DNA from: Streptomyces flavofungini
GTDB lineage: Bacteria > Actinomycetota > Actinomycetes > Streptomycetales > Streptomycetaceae
Length of the DNA: 64,000 nucleotides
Reading direction: 5' to 3'
Assembly (NCBI RefSeq): GCF_030388665.1
Contig: NZ_CP128846.1
Coordinates: 2,954,001 to 3,018,000, forward strand
The translations under genes were made by a program, and so were the position numbers. The notes beneath the pieces are model-generated. The model searched no databases and was not told the origin of the DNA. It saw only the letters and a program-made list of their open reading frames with translations. Of the stretch, positions 32,839 through 42,512 are shown one piece after another (within the stretch, counting starts at the first letter, position 1; each line of letters begins with the position of its first letter).

Positions 32839-35800
32839 GTGCGGGGCTACGAGAGCCAGGACAGCCGACGACCGGCTGAGGCCGACCATCTCTCGCGGTT
32901 CGAAGCCGAGATGGACCGGCTGAAGACCGAGCGGGAGAAGGCCGTCCAGCACGCCGAGGACCTCGGCTACCAGGTCGAGGTGTTGCGCGCCAAGCTGCAC
33001 GAGGCGCGCCGCAACCTCGCGTCCCGGCCTGCCTACGACAGCGCCGACATCGGCTATCAGGCCGAGCAGCTGCTGCGGAACGCGCAGATGCAGGCCGAGC
33101 AGCTGCGTGCCGACGCCGAGCGCGAGCTGCGCGACGCCCGCGCCCAGACGCAGCGCATCCTCCAGGAGCACGCCGAGCAGCAGGCCCGCCTGCAGTCGGA
33201 GCTGCACGCGGAGGCCGTGTCCCGGCGCCAGCAGCTCGACCAGGAGCTGAACGAACGCCGCCAGACCGTCGAGTCGCACGTCAACGAGAACGTGGCCTGG
33301 GCCGAGCAGCTGCGCGCCCGCACCGAGCAGCAGGCCCGCCGCCTCCTCGACGAGTCGCGCGCCGAGGCCGACCAGGCCCTCGCCGCCGCCCGCGCCGAGG
33401 CCGAGCGCGTCGCCGAACAGGCCCGCCAGCGGCTCGCCTCCGACGCCGAGAGCGCCCGTGCGGAGGCCGAAGCGATCCTGCGCCGGGCCCGCACCGACGC
33501 CGAGCGCCTCCTGAACGCCGCCTCCACCCAGGCCCAGGAGGCCACCGAGCACGCCGAGGCGCTGCGCTCGTCCACGGCCACCGAGTCCGACCAGGCCCGC
33601 CGCCAGGCCGCCGAGCTGAGCCGCAGCGCCGAGCAGCGCATGGCGGAGGCCGAGGCGGCGCTGCGCGAGGCGCGCGCGGAGGCCGACAAGGTCGTCGCCG
33701 AGGCCAAGGAGGCGGCGGCCAAGCAGCTCGCGACCGCCGAGGCCGCGGGCGAGCAGCGCACGCGCACGGCCAAGGAGCAGGTGGCGCGGCTCGTCGAGGA
33801 GGCCACCAAGGAGGCGGAGGCCGCGAAGGAAGCGGCCGAGCAGAAGGTCCAGGACGCCCGCGCCGAGGCCGAGAAACTGATCGCGGACGCCGCGGAGAAG
33901 GCCCGTTCGATCACCGCCGAGGAGACGGCGTCGCAGATCGCGAAGGCCGCCCGGACCGCCGAGGAGGTCCTGGACAAGGCGTCCGAGGAGGCGAAGGCGA
34001 CCACGCGCGCCGCCACCGAGGAGGCCGAGCGGGTCCGCGCCGAGGCGGAGGCCGAGGCCGACCGGCTGCGCGGCGAGGCGCACGACATCGCCGAGCAGCT
34101 CAAGGGCGCGGCGAAGGACGACACCAAGGAGTACCGCGCCAAGACCGTCGAGCTCCAGGAGGAGGCGCGGCGGCTGCGCGGCGAGGCCGAGCAGCTGCGG
34201 GCCGACGCGGTCGCCGAGGGCGAGAAGATCCGCGGCGAGGCCCGGCGCGAGGCCGTCCAGCAGATCGAGGAGGCGGCACGCTCCGCCGAGGAGCTGCTCG
34301 CCAAGGCCAAGGCCGACGCCGAGGAGGCCAGGCAGGCCGCGACCACCGAGGCCGAGCGGGTCCGCACGGAGGCCATCGAGCGGGCCACGTCCCTGCGCAA
34401 GCAGGCCGAGGAGACCCTGGAGCGCACCCGCGCGGAGGCCGAGCGGCACCGCACGGAGGCCGCCGAGCAGGCCGAGGCGGTCAAGTCCGAGGCACAGACG
34501 GCGGCCGAGACGCTGCGCGCGGAGACCGAGCGCGCGGTCGCGGACCGCAAGGCCGAGGCCGAGGCCGAGCTGACCCGCCTGCACACGGAGGCCGAGGAGC
34601 GCCTGGCCGCGGCCGAGCAGTCGCTGAGCGACGCCCGCGCCGAGGCCGAGCGGATCCGCCGCGAGGCCACCGAGGAGACGGAGCGGCTGCGCACGGAGGC
34701 CGCCGAGCGGATCCGGACGCTGCAGTCGCAGGCGGAGACGGAGGCCGAGCGGCTGCGCACGGAGGCCGCCGCGGACGCCTCGCAGGCGCGCGCCGAGGGT
34801 GAGAACGTCGCGGTGCGGCTGCGCTCGGAGGCGGCCGCCGAGGCGGAGCGTCTGAAGACCGAGGCGCAGGAGTCCGCGGACCGGGTGCGCGCGGAGGCCG
34901 CCGCGGCCGCCGAGCGGGTCGCCGCGGAGGCCGCCGAGGCCCTCGCGGCCGCGCAGGACGAGGCCGCCCGGCGCCGCCGCGAGGCCGAGGAGACCCTGGG
35001 CGCGGCGCGCACGGAGGCCGACCAGGAGCGGGAGCGGGCACGCGAGCGGAGCGAGGAGCTCCTCGCCTCGGCGCGCAAGCGCGTGGAGGAGGCCCAGGCC
35101 GAGGCGGTCCGCCTGGTCGAGGAGGCCGAGGCGCGGGCCACGGAGCTGGTGTCGGCGGCCGAGCAGAAGGCGCAGTCGGTCCGGGACTCGGTGGCGGGTC
35201 TGCAGGAGCAGGCGCAGGAGGAGATCGCGGGCCTGCGGTCGGCGGCCGAGCACGCCGCGGAGCGCACCCGCGCGGAGGCGCAGGAGGAGGCGGACCGCGT
35301 CCGCGCCGACGCGCACGCCGAGCGGGAGCGGGCCGGCGAGGACGCCGGCCGTATGCGCAGCGAGGCGACGCAGGCGGCGGAGGCGGCCAAGGCGCTGGCC
35401 GAGCGCACGGTCGCGGAGGCGATGGCGGAGGCCGAGCAGCTGCGCTCGGACGCGTCCGAGCACGCCCAGCGGGTGCGCACGGAGGCGTCGGACACCATCG
35501 CGACGGCCGAGCAGGACGCCGCCCGCACCCGCGCCGACGCCCGCGACGACGCCAACCGCATCCGCAACGACGCGGCGAGCCAGGCCGACACCCTGATCGG
35601 CGAGGCCCGCAGCGAGGCCGAGCGGCTCACCGCGGAGACGATCACCGAGACCGACCGGCTGAAGGCCGACACGGCCGCCGAGGCCGAGCGGATGCGGGCC
35701 GAGTCCGTCGCGAAGGCCGAGCAGCTGATCTCGGACGCCTCGGGCGACGCCGAGCGGCTGCGCGCGGAGGCCGCGGAGAACGTGGGCTCGGCGCAGCAGC

Positions 35801-36723
35801 AGGCCGAGCGGATCCGCAGCGAGTCCGCGCGCGTCAAGGAGGAGGCCGACGCCGAGGCCGAGCGGGTCAGGGCGCAGGCCCGCGAGGAGGCCGAGCGCAC
35901 CCTCGACGAGGCGCGCAAGGAGGCCAACAAGCGGCGCACGGAGGCCGCGGAGCAGGTCGACAAGCTCATCACGGAGGCCGCGGCCGAGGCGGAGAAGCTG
36001 ACCGCGGACGCCCAGGAGAAGGCGCTCAAGTCGGCGACGGACGCGGAGGCGCAGGCCGACACGATGGTCGGGGCGGCCCGCAAGGAGGCCGAGCGCCTGG
36101 TCAGCGAGGCCACCGTCGAGGGCAACTCGCTGGTGGAGAAGGCGCGTACGGACGCCGACGAGCTGCTCGTCGGTGCTCGCAGGGACGCGACCGCGATAAG
36201 GGAGCGCTCCGAGGAGCACCGCGACCGCATCACCTCGGAGATCGAGGAGCTGCACGAGCGGGCCCGGCGCGAGTCGGCGGAGGCGATGAAGACCGCGGGC
36301 GAGCGCTGCGACGCGCTGGTCAAGGCCGCCGAGGAGCAGCTCGCGGAGGCCGAGGCGAAGGCCAAGGAGCTGGTCGCGGACGCCAATTCGGAGGCCAGCT
36401 CGGTGCGGATCGCCGCCGTGAAGAAGGCCGAGGGCCTGCTCAAGGAGGCCGGGACGAAGAAGGCCGAGCTGATCCGGGAGGCCGAGCGGGTCCGCGACGA
36501 GGCGCGGGCCGAGGCGGAGCGGATGGTCGACGAGGGCAAGCGGGAGCTCGAGGTCCTCGTGCGGCGCCGCGCGGACATCAATGCGGAGATTTCCCGTGTC
36601 CAGGACGTGCTCGAGGCGTTGGAATCCTTTGAGGCCCCGCAGACCGGGGGCAAGGACGGTGGCGTCAAGGCGGGGGCCGCGGCGGGTGCGACTCGTTCGG
36701 GTGGCAAGCAGTCAGAAGGCTAG
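32839..36723 (+). CDS. scy: Coiled-coil polarity scaffold Scy
   Basis: A protein of about 1294 residues made almost wholly of coiled coil. The N-terminal 50-60 residues (DHLSRFEAEMDRLKTEREKA, then YQVEVLRAKLHEARR) form a canonical heptad segment; the rest is a long non-canonical repeat rich in AEAERLRTEA-type units, the 51-residue/hendecad repeat described for Scy and FilP. Scy organises the polarisome at hyphal tips with DivIVA and FilP, setting tip number and branching. I take the GTG at 32839 (MRGYESQD); ATG 32770 in the same frame is less likely. filP follows. Two very long antisense frames are by-products of its composition. Confidence 0.93.
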   Translation: MRGYESQDSRRPAEADHLSRFEAEMDRLKTEREKAVQHAEDLGYQVEVLRAKLHEARRNLASRPAYDSADIGYQAEQLLRNAQMQAEQLRADAERELRDARAQTQRILQEHAEQQARLQSELHAEAVSRRQQLDQELNERRQTVESHVNENVAWAEQLRARTEQQARRLLDESRAEADQALAAARAEAERVAEQARQRLASDAESARAEAEAILRRARTDAERLLNAASTQAQEATEHAEALRSSTATESDQARRQAAELSRSAEQRMAEAEAALREARAEADKVVAEAKEAAAKQLATAEAAGEQRTRTAKEQVARLVEEATKEAEAAKEAAEQKVQDARAEAEKLIADAAEKARSITAEETASQIAKAARTAEEVLDKASEEAKATTRAATEEAERVRAEAEAEADRLRGEAHDIAEQLKGAAKDDTKEYRAKTVELQEEARRLRGEAEQLRADAVAEGEKIRGEARREAVQQIEEAARSAEELLAKAKADAEEARQAATTEAERVRTEAIERATSLRKQAEETLERTRAEAERHRTEAAEQAEAVKSEAQTAAETLRAETERAVADRKAEAEAELTRLHTEAEERLAAAEQSLSDARAEAERIRREATEETERLRTEAAERIRTLQSQAETEAERLRTEAAADASQARAEGENVAVRLRSEAAAEAERLKTEAQESADRVRAEAAAAAERVAAEAAEALAAAQDEAARRRREAEETLGAARTEADQERERARERSEELLASARKRVEEAQAEAVRLVEEAEARATELVSAAEQKAQSVRDSVAGLQEQAQEEIAGLRSAAEHAAERTRAEAQEEADRVRADAHAERERAGEDAGRMRSEATQAAEAAKALAERTVAEAMAEAEQLRSDASEHAQRVRTEASDTIATAEQDAARTRADARDDANRIRNDAASQADTLIGEARSEAERLTAETITETDRLKADTAAEAERMRAESVAKAEQLISDASGDAERLRAEAAENVGSAQQQAERIRSESARVKEEADAEAERVRAQAREEAERTLDEARKEANKRRTEAAEQVDKLITEAAAEAEKLTADAQEKALKSATDAEAQADTMVGAARKEAERLVSEATVEGNSLVEKARTDADELLVGARRDATAIRERSEEHRDRITSEIEELHERARRESAEAMKTAGERCDALVKAAEEQLAEAEAKAKELVADANSEASSVRIAAVKKAEGLLKEAGTKKAELIREAERVRDEARAEAERMVDEGKRELEVLVRRRADINAEISRVQDVLEALESFEAPQTGGKDGGVKAGAAAGATRSGGKQSEG

Positions 36724-36795
36724 CCACGGAGCCAGTTCCGTGCTCGGCGAGGACCTTCGGCCCTGTCGCTGGCAAGCAGTCTGCCGGTTAGCCAC
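36703..36795. repeat. 25-bp duplication spanning the scy stop codon
   Basis: GGCAAGCAGTC-N7-TAGCCAC occurs at 36703-36727, covering the scy stop, and again at 36771-36795 with the same internal spacing (20 of 25 bases identical). The second copy is non-coding. Confidence 0.8.
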
Positions 36796-36906
36796 TCAAA
36801 AGGGGTGTCATTCTCCAGATCAAACGGGCATACGCTCGATGACACGCCGCAACGCCCCCTAGGATTCCCTCTATCACCTCACCCGGTCTCATTCGACAGG
36901 AACCCC

Positions 36907-37842
36907 ATGAGCGACACTTCCCCCTACGGCTTCGAGCTTGTGCGGCGTGGGTACGACCGCGCTCAGGTGGACGAACGTATCTCCAAGCTCGTCTCCGACC
37001 GAGACTCCGCTCTCACCCGTATCACTGCTCTGGAAAAGCGCATCGAGGAACTCCACCTCGAGACGCAGAACGCCCAGGCTCAGGTGGCCGACGCCGAGCC
37101 GTCGTACGCCGGTCTCGGTGCCCGCGTCGAGAAGATCCTCCGCCTCGCCGAGGAAGAGGCGAAGGACCTGCGCGAGGAGGCCCGGCGCGCCGCCGAGCAG
37201 CACCGTGAGCTCGCCGAGTCGGCGGCCCAGCAGGTGCGCAACGACGCCGAGTCGTTCGCCGCCGAGCGCAAGTCCAAGGCCGAGGACGAGGGCGTCCGCA
37301 TCGTCGAGAAGGCCAAGGGCGAGGCGAACGCGCTGCGTGCCGAGGCGCAGAAGGACGCGCAGTCCAAGCGCGAGGAGGCGGACGCCCTCTTCGAGGAGAC
37401 CCGCGCCAAGGCCGCCCAGGCCGCTGCCGACTTCGAGACGAACCTCGCCAAGCGGCGGGAGCAGTCCGAGCGCGACCTCGCATCGCGTCAGGCCAAGGCC
37501 GAGAAGCGCCTCGCGGAGATCGAGCACCGCGCGGAGCAGCTGCGCCTGGAGGCGGAGAAGCTGCGCACGGACGCCGAGCGCCGCGCCCGCCAGACCGTCG
37601 AGACGGCCCAGCGCCAGGCCGAGGACATCGTCGCGGACGCGAACGCCAAGGCGGACCGGATCCGCAGCGAGTCGGAGCGGGAGCTGGCGGCCCTCACCAA
37701 CCGCCGCGACTCCATCAACGCCCAGCTGACGAACGTCCGCGAGATGCTCGCGACGCTCACCGGCGCGGCTGTCGCCGCCGCGGGCACGCCCACGGAGGAC
37801 GAGCCGATCTCGCGGGGGGTCCCGGCCCAGCAGAGCCGCTGA
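36907..37842 (+). CDS. filP: Filament-forming coiled-coil protein FilP
   Basis: A 311-residue protein, matching FilP in length. The N-terminus SPYGFELVRRGYDRAQVDER is the DivIVA-like segment; the rest is coiled coil with the same type of repeat as Scy (AEQLRLEAEKLRTDAERRAR). FilP forms intermediate-filament-like networks behind the hyphal tip, interacts with DivIVA and Scy, and supports hyphal rigidity. AGGA precedes the ATG. It lies 183 bp after scy and ends at a strong terminator. Confidence 0.94.
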   Translation: MSDTSPYGFELVRRGYDRAQVDERISKLVSDRDSALTRITALEKRIEELHLETQNAQAQVADAEPSYAGLGARVEKILRLAEEEAKDLREEARRAAEQHRELAESAAQQVRNDAESFAAERKSKAEDEGVRIVEKAKGEANALRAEAQKDAQSKREEADALFEETRAKAAQAAADFETNLAKRREQSERDLASRQAKAEKRLAEIEHRAEQLRLEAEKLRTDAERRARQTVETAQRQAEDIVADANAKADRIRSESERELAALTNRRDSINAQLTNVREMLATLTGAAVAAAGTPTEDEPISRGVPAQQSR

Positions 37843-37875
37843 CGCGGAGAGCGCCATCACGGGGTGAACGACGAC

Positions 37876-37910
37876 GGAGCCCCCTGCCACGCCAAGTGGC
37901 AGGGGGCTCC
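37876..37910 (+). terminator. Terminator after filP (15-bp perfect stem)
   Basis: GGAGCCCCCTGCCAC-GCCAA-GTGGCAGGGGGCTCC lies about 35 bases past the filP stop and just before the promoter of the next operon. Confidence 0.85.
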
Positions 37911-37919
37911 GTCCCGTCT

Positions 37920-37925
37920 TAGCGT
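37920..37925 (+). promoter_or_regulatory. Leaderless -10 before the first ABC operon
   Basis: TAGCGT stands six bases before the ATG at 37932, and no ribosome site is present. Confidence 0.45.
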
Positions 37926-37931
37926 GTGCGC

Positions 37932-38963
37932 ATGATCGAGCTCGAGGGGCTGACCAAGCGATACGGCGAGAAGGTCGCCGTCAACAACCTCACCTTCACC
38001 GTCCACCCGGGCACCGTCACGGGCTTCCTCGGGCCGAACGGCGCGGGCAAGTCGACGACGATGCGGATGATGCTGGGACTCGACAACCCGACCGCGGGCG
38101 ACGTGCGCATCGACGGCAAGCACTACGCCCAGCTGAAGGACCCGCTGAAGTACATCGGCGCGCTCCTCGACGCCAAGGCCATGCACGGCGGCCGCAGCGC
38201 CTTCAACCACCTGCTGTGTCTCGCGCAGTCCAACGGCATCCCGCGGGCCCGGGTCCACGAGGTCCTGGACACCGTCGGTCTGACCGCGGTCGCCAGGAAG
38301 AAGGCCAAGGGCTTCTCGCTCGGCATGGGCCAGCGCCTGGGCATCGCGGGCGCGCTGCTCGGCGACCCCGAGATCCTGATGTTCGACGAGCCGGTGAACG
38401 GGCTCGACCCCGAGGGCATCCACTGGATCCGCAATCTGATGAAGTCCCTCGCCGCCCAGGGCCGCACGGTCTTCGTCTCCTCGCACCTGATGAGCGAGAT
38501 GGCGCTCACCGCCGAGCACCTCGTCGTCATCGGTCAGGGCCGCCTCCTCGCCGACACCTCCATGTCGGAGTTCATCCGGCAGAACTCCCGCTCCTACGTC
38601 CGACTGCGCTCCCCACAGCGCGAGCGGCTGCTCGACGTGCTGCACGAAGCGGGCATCACCGCGGTCGAGGCGGGCAACGGCACCCTCGAAGTGGACGGCG
38701 CGGGCCCCGAGCAGCTCGGTGAGCTGGCCGCGCAGCACCAGCTCGTCCTGCATGAACTCAGCCCGCAGCAGGCCTCGTTGGAGGAAGCGTTCATGCAGCT
38801 CACGGCCGAGTCGGTGGAGTACCACGCACACACGGACCATCGGCCCCCGACCGCCGCGGACCCCGGCTCGACGCCGCCACCGGGCGGGGCGCCGCCCAGT
38901 GGCGGGACTCCCCCGGGGCAGGGCTGGGGCGCGGGCTGGCAGCAGCCGGGGAAGGGGAACTGA
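37932..38963 (+). CDS. ABC transporter ATP-binding protein, first pair
   Basis: A 343-residue ATPase. Walker A GPNGAGKST, signature SLGMGQRL (LGMGQ rather than LSGGQ) and Walker B ILMFDEPVNGLDPEG are present, followed by an export-type C-terminal domain and a Pro/Gly tail. It is of the BcrA/CcmA-like ABC-2 class used for lipid, peptide or drug export. The permease follows after 3 bp. Strongly similar to the ATPase at 39947, so the two operons are a tandem duplication. Confidence 0.9.
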   Translation: MIELEGLTKRYGEKVAVNNLTFTVHPGTVTGFLGPNGAGKSTTMRMMLGLDNPTAGDVRIDGKHYAQLKDPLKYIGALLDAKAMHGGRSAFNHLLCLAQSNGIPRARVHEVLDTVGLTAVARKKAKGFSLGMGQRLGIAGALLGDPEILMFDEPVNGLDPEGIHWIRNLMKSLAAQGRTVFVSSHLMSEMALTAEHLVVIGQGRLLADTSMSEFIRQNSRSYVRLRSPQRERLLDVLHEAGITAVEAGNGTLEVDGAGPEQLGELAAQHQLVLHELSPQQASLEEAFMQLTAESVEYHAHTDHRPPTAADPGSTPPPGGAPPSGGTPPGQGWGAGWQQPGKGN

Positions 38964-38966
38964 GCC

Positions 38967-39737
38967 ATGGCCGCGACGCAGGTACTCAGATCGGAGTGGA
39001 CCAAGATCCGCTCGGTCGCCTCGACCGTCTGGACGCTCGGCCTCGCCGCCGTCGTCACGATCGCCCTCGGCATGCTGATCAGCATCCTGTCCAAGAACGA
39101 CTACGACAACCTCAGCCGCGAGGACAAGATCACCTTCGACCCGACGTACACCAGTTTCGCCGGGACGTCCCTCGGCCAGCTCGCGATGATCGTCTTCGGT
39201 GTCCTGGTCGTCTCCAACGAGTACAACACCGGCATGATCCGCACCTCCCTTGCGGCGGTCCCGCAGCGCGGCACGTTCCTGTTCAGCAAGGTCACGGTCG
39301 CCGCGCTGCTCGCGCTCGTGGTCGGCCTCGCCACCAGCTTCGTCTCGTTCTTCCTCGGCCAGGCCATGCTCGGCGAGTACAAGGCCCACCTCGGCGACCC
39401 GGGCGTACTGCGGGCGGTCTTCGGCGGCGGGATCTACATGATGCTGATCGCGATGTTCTCGATGGGCGTCGCCGCGATGCTGCGCAGCCCGATGCTGTCC
39501 CTCGGCATCCTGATGCCGTTCTTCTTCCTGATCTCCAGCATCCTCGGCAACGTGTCGGCGACGAAGAAGATCGGCCGCTACCTCCCCGACCAGGCCGGAA
39601 GCAAGATCATGCAGGTCAAGACGCCCTTCGACGACGACACCCCGTACGGACCCTGGGGCGGTCTCGGCATCATGGTGGCGTGGACGGCCCTGGCCCTCAT
39701 CGGCGGCTACGTCCTGCTGAAGAAGCGCGACGCCTGA
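38967..39737 (+). CDS. ABC-2 type permease, first pair
   Basis: A 256-residue permease with about six membrane helices. It opens LRSEWTKIRSVASTVWTLGL, shared with the permease at 41119, and has the ABC-2 loop VSNEYNTGMIRTSLAAVP, the conserved coupling region of the type. Partner of the preceding ATPase; substrate unknown. Confidence 0.9.
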   Translation: MAATQVLRSEWTKIRSVASTVWTLGLAAVVTIALGMLISILSKNDYDNLSREDKITFDPTYTSFAGTSLGQLAMIVFGVLVVSNEYNTGMIRTSLAAVPQRGTFLFSKVTVAALLALVVGLATSFVSFFLGQAMLGEYKAHLGDPGVLRAVFGGGIYMMLIAMFSMGVAAMLRSPMLSLGILMPFFFLISSILGNVSATKKIGRYLPDQAGSKIMQVKTPFDDDTPYGPWGGLGIMVAWTALALIGGYVLLKKRDA

Positions 39738-39946
39738 CGCGCGCCTCAGCCGCTCCCCGACGACGACCTGCCTCCGCCGGACGGCTCCCTGACCGGAGGG
39801 ACGGCCTCCTGGCCGGAGGGGCCGCCCTCTCGGGCTTGACCGGAGCTTTACTCGCTCTTGGCTGGAACCGTCAGCCCACAGATATCCTCCTAACCCTTAC
39901 GGGGGCGTGTGCCCCGACGTCCTGAACCATTCGATGGGTGCGGAGA

Positions 39947-41122
39947 ATGATCGAGGCAGTCGGCCTGACGAAGCGCTACGGCGCCAAGACAGCCGTGTAC
40001 AACCTTTCCTTCCAGGTGCGGCCCGGCACCGTGACCGGCTTCCTCGGCCCCAACGGGTCCGGCAAGTCGACGACGATGCGCATGATCCTCGGGCTCGACG
40101 CGCCCTCGCAGGGGCAGGTGACGATCGGCGGCTACCCGTACCGCAAGCTGCCGAACGCGCCCCGCCAGGTCGGCGCCCTGCTCGACGCCAAGGCGGTGCA
40201 CGGCGGCCGACACGCCCGCAACCACCTGCTGTGCCTGGCGCAGCTCTCCGGCATCCCCGCGCGGCGCGTGGACGAGGTGCTCGGGGTCGTCGGCCTGCAG
40301 GACGTGGCGCGCAAGCGCTCCAAGGGCTTCTCGCTCGGCATGGGCCAGCGCCTCGGCATCGCCGCCGCGCTGCTCGGCGACCCGCAGGTGCTGCTGTTCG
40401 ACGAGCCGGTCAACGGTCTCGACCCCGAGGGCATCCTCTGGGTGCGCAACCTGATGAAGTCGCTCGCCGCGGAGGGACGTACCGTCTTCGTCTCCTCGCA
40501 CCTGATGAGCGAGATGGCGCTGACCGCCGAGCACCTGATCGTGATCGGCCGCGGCCAGCTGCTCGCCGACATGAGCGTCAGGGACTTCATCTCGACGAAC
40601 TCCGCCGACTTCGCCCGGGTGCGCACCCCGGACACCGACCCGCAGCAGCGCGAGAAGCTCACCGCCGCGCTCACCGAGGCCGGCGGCCAGGTGCTGCCCG
40701 AGCAGGACGGCGCGCTCCGCGTCACCGGCCTGCCGCTGCCCCGCATCAGCGACCTCGCGCACGGCGCGGACGTCCGCCTGTGGGAGCTCTCGCCGCACCA
40801 GGCCTCGCTCGAAGAGGCGTACATGCGCATGACGCAGGGCGCCGTCGACTACCGCTCCACCGCCGACCAGCGCGCGGGCCTGCAGCAGCAGCTCCCGCCC
40901 GGCGCCATGGCGCAGCAGCCCCAGCTGCCGGTGCCCGGCCAGGGCCAGCCCGGCTGGTACGCCCCGCCGTCGCCCCAGCAGGGCGGCCAGCCCTTCGCGA
41001 TGCCGCAGGGCGCGCCGCCCGCCGACGCGACCCCGTACGCCGCCGCCCCCCAGCCCCCGGCCGCCGCCCCCTCCCCCGAGATGACCAAGCGCGCCACCGA
41101 CAACGAGGATGCAGCCCGATGA
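39947..41122 (+). CDS. ABC transporter ATP-binding protein, second pair
   Basis: A 391-residue ATPase closely similar to the one at 37932 over its first 220 residues (MIEAVGLTKRYGAK, GPNGSGKST, SLGMGQRLGI, VLLFDEPVNGLDPEG). The C-terminus adds a long Gln/Pro-rich tail (about 310-391). The ATG at 39947 matches the start of its paralogue; GTG 39938 in frame is the alternative. Its stop overlaps the permease ATG (41119-41122). Confidence 0.9.
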   Translation: MIEAVGLTKRYGAKTAVYNLSFQVRPGTVTGFLGPNGSGKSTTMRMILGLDAPSQGQVTIGGYPYRKLPNAPRQVGALLDAKAVHGGRHARNHLLCLAQLSGIPARRVDEVLGVVGLQDVARKRSKGFSLGMGQRLGIAAALLGDPQVLLFDEPVNGLDPEGILWVRNLMKSLAAEGRTVFVSSHLMSEMALTAEHLIVIGRGQLLADMSVRDFISTNSADFARVRTPDTDPQQREKLTAALTEAGGQVLPEQDGALRVTGLPLPRISDLAHGADVRLWELSPHQASLEEAYMRMTQGAVDYRSTADQRAGLQQQLPPGAMAQQPQLPVPGQGQPGWYAPPSPQQGGQPFAMPQGAPPADATPYAAAPQPPAAAPSPEMTKRATDNEDAAR

Positions 41123-42144
41123 CCACGCCTCCGACTCCGCAGCAGCCGCAGGCGCAGCCCCAGCAGCCCCCGCAGCCGCAGGACCAGGCTGCGGCCCTCG
41201 CCGCCCCGGCCCCGCAGGACCAGCCGCCCGCGCAGCAGCCCCAGCAGGCCTACGCGCACGCCGGCGCCCCGGTGCCGCAGGGCGCCCCGGCCATGGCGGC
41301 CGCCCCCGCGCCCGCCGCCCCGGCCCCGCCGTCGGCCTGGCAGCAGGCGATGAACAACGCCTACACCTCGCCGATCCCGATCAAGAAGACCAACCTGGGT
41401 CACGCCCTCGCCTCCGAGTGGACGAAGATCAAGTCGGTCCGCTCCACGGTGTGGACGCTGAGCATCTTCCTGCTCCTCGTCATCGGCATCGGCCTGCTCG
41501 CCGTCGCCAACACGCAGGCCGACGACTACCGCGACGTGCCGTTCACGGTCCCCGCGTTCTTCGGTCTGATGCTCGGCCAGATCTGCCTGATCACGCTGGG
41601 CGTCCTGGTGACGTCGTCCGAGTACGGCACCGGCATGATCCGCACCACCTTCACGGCGTCGCCGCAGCGCCACCGCGTCCTCGCGGCGAAGGCCCTGATC
41701 TTCTTCATCGTCGCCTTCGTGGCGTCCGCGGGCTCGATCCTCCTCGTGGGCCTGATGGCGTCGGGCGCGCACAGCGGCCCGGAGGCGGGCGACATCGCCT
41801 GGGGCGGCACGGTCGTCAAGGGCGCCCTGTACGTCTCGCTGCTCGGGGTGCTCGCGCTCGCGGTCGGCTCCATGCTGCGCCACTCCGCCGGTGCCATCAC
41901 GACGATGCTCGGCGTGGTCCTGGTCCCCGCGATCCTGCCGGGCTTCCTCGGCATCTGGGAGAGCACCCAGAAGCTCGGCGACAAGATGGCCGACTACAAC
42001 GCCATCAACTCGCTCGCCAAGATCTTCCGGGTCGACGGCCTGGACAGCACCAGCACGGGGACGTCGCAGCTGATGCTGCTCGTCGTGATCACGGCCGCCG
42101 CCGTGATCGGCGCCTTCGCCCTCCTGGAGAAGCGCGACGTCTGA
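41119..42144 (+). CDS. ABC-2 type permease with Pro/Gln-rich N-terminus, second pair
   Basis: A 341-residue permease. The first 80 residues are Pro/Gln/Ala-rich and disordered, probably cytoplasmic, like the tail of its ATPase partner. Then LASEWTKIKSVRSTVWTLSI opens the membrane domain and SSEYGTGMIRTTFTASPQRH matches the coupling loop of the first pair. Two Pro/Gln-rich tails in one transporter may interact with each other or with a polar scaffold; that is inference. Confidence 0.9.
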   Translation: MTTPPTPQQPQAQPQQPPQPQDQAAALAAPAPQDQPPAQQPQQAYAHAGAPVPQGAPAMAAAPAPAAPAPPSAWQQAMNNAYTSPIPIKKTNLGHALASEWTKIKSVRSTVWTLSIFLLLVIGIGLLAVANTQADDYRDVPFTVPAFFGLMLGQICLITLGVLVTSSEYGTGMIRTTFTASPQRHRVLAAKALIFFIVAFVASAGSILLVGLMASGAHSGPEAGDIAWGGTVVKGALYVSLLGVLALAVGSMLRHSAGAITTMLGVVLVPAILPGFLGIWESTQKLGDKMADYNAINSLAKIFRVDGLDSTSTGTSQLMLLVVITAAAVIGAFALLEKRDV

Positions 42145-42170
42145 CCGGACCGGGGTCCGTCGAAAGGGCC

Positions 42171-42512
42171 TCAGTACCTCGGCGCGTTACGGGACCGCCG
42201 CACCCGCGTGGTGCGGCGGTCCTTCGCGTTCCAGCACGCCGTGTGCCAGTGCCTGCGCTCGTCCACGCCCGAGTGCTCGGGCCAGGCGACCACGTGCGCG
42301 AGCCCGGAGGGGATCTCCTGGTCGCAGCCCGGGCAGCGGTAGGTCTTGCCTGCCGCGCTCGCGCCCGCGACGTGGCGCACGCTCCAGTCCTCGCCCTGCC
42401 AGCTCTCGGCGCGCTGGAAGCCGCCGTAGCGGCCGGACGGCTCCGCGCCCCCGGCGGCCTGGCCGGGCCTCGGATCTGCGGCGCCCTTGGGGCGGTTGCG
42501 ACGCGGCGACAC
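42171..42512 (-). CDS. Small Cys/His zinc-finger-like protein
   Basis: 113 residues. A basic, disordered N-terminus precedes YRCPGCDQEIPSGLAHVVAW and RRHWHTACW, giving Cys-x2-Cys...His...His-x2-Cys ligands for one zinc. The C-terminus is Arg-rich. Streptomycete homologues have been labelled ATP/GTP-binding protein without visible motifs for that. GTG at 42512 with GAGG seven bases upstream is preferred over 42524. Probably a nucleic-acid or protein-binding domain. Confidence 0.75.
   Translation of the reverse strand: MSPRRNRPKGAADPRPGQAAGGAEPSGRYGGFQRAESWQGEDWSVRHVAGASAAGKTYRCPGCDQEIPSGLAHVVAWPEHSGVDERRHWHTACWNAKDRRTTRVRRSRNAPRY

Noticed and set aside
32050..36255. Very long open frame (1401 codons) antisense to scy
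   Set aside because: It is the mirror of GC-rich, Ala/Glu/Arg-rich repeat codons; the sense frame encodes a known coiled-coil protein. The antisense product is low-complexity Leu/Gly/Arg with no start site or family.
33057..36707. Second long antisense frame (1216 codons) over scy, Ser/Ala/Arg-rich
   Set aside because: Same compositional cause as the 1401-codon frame, with no ribosome site and no family features.
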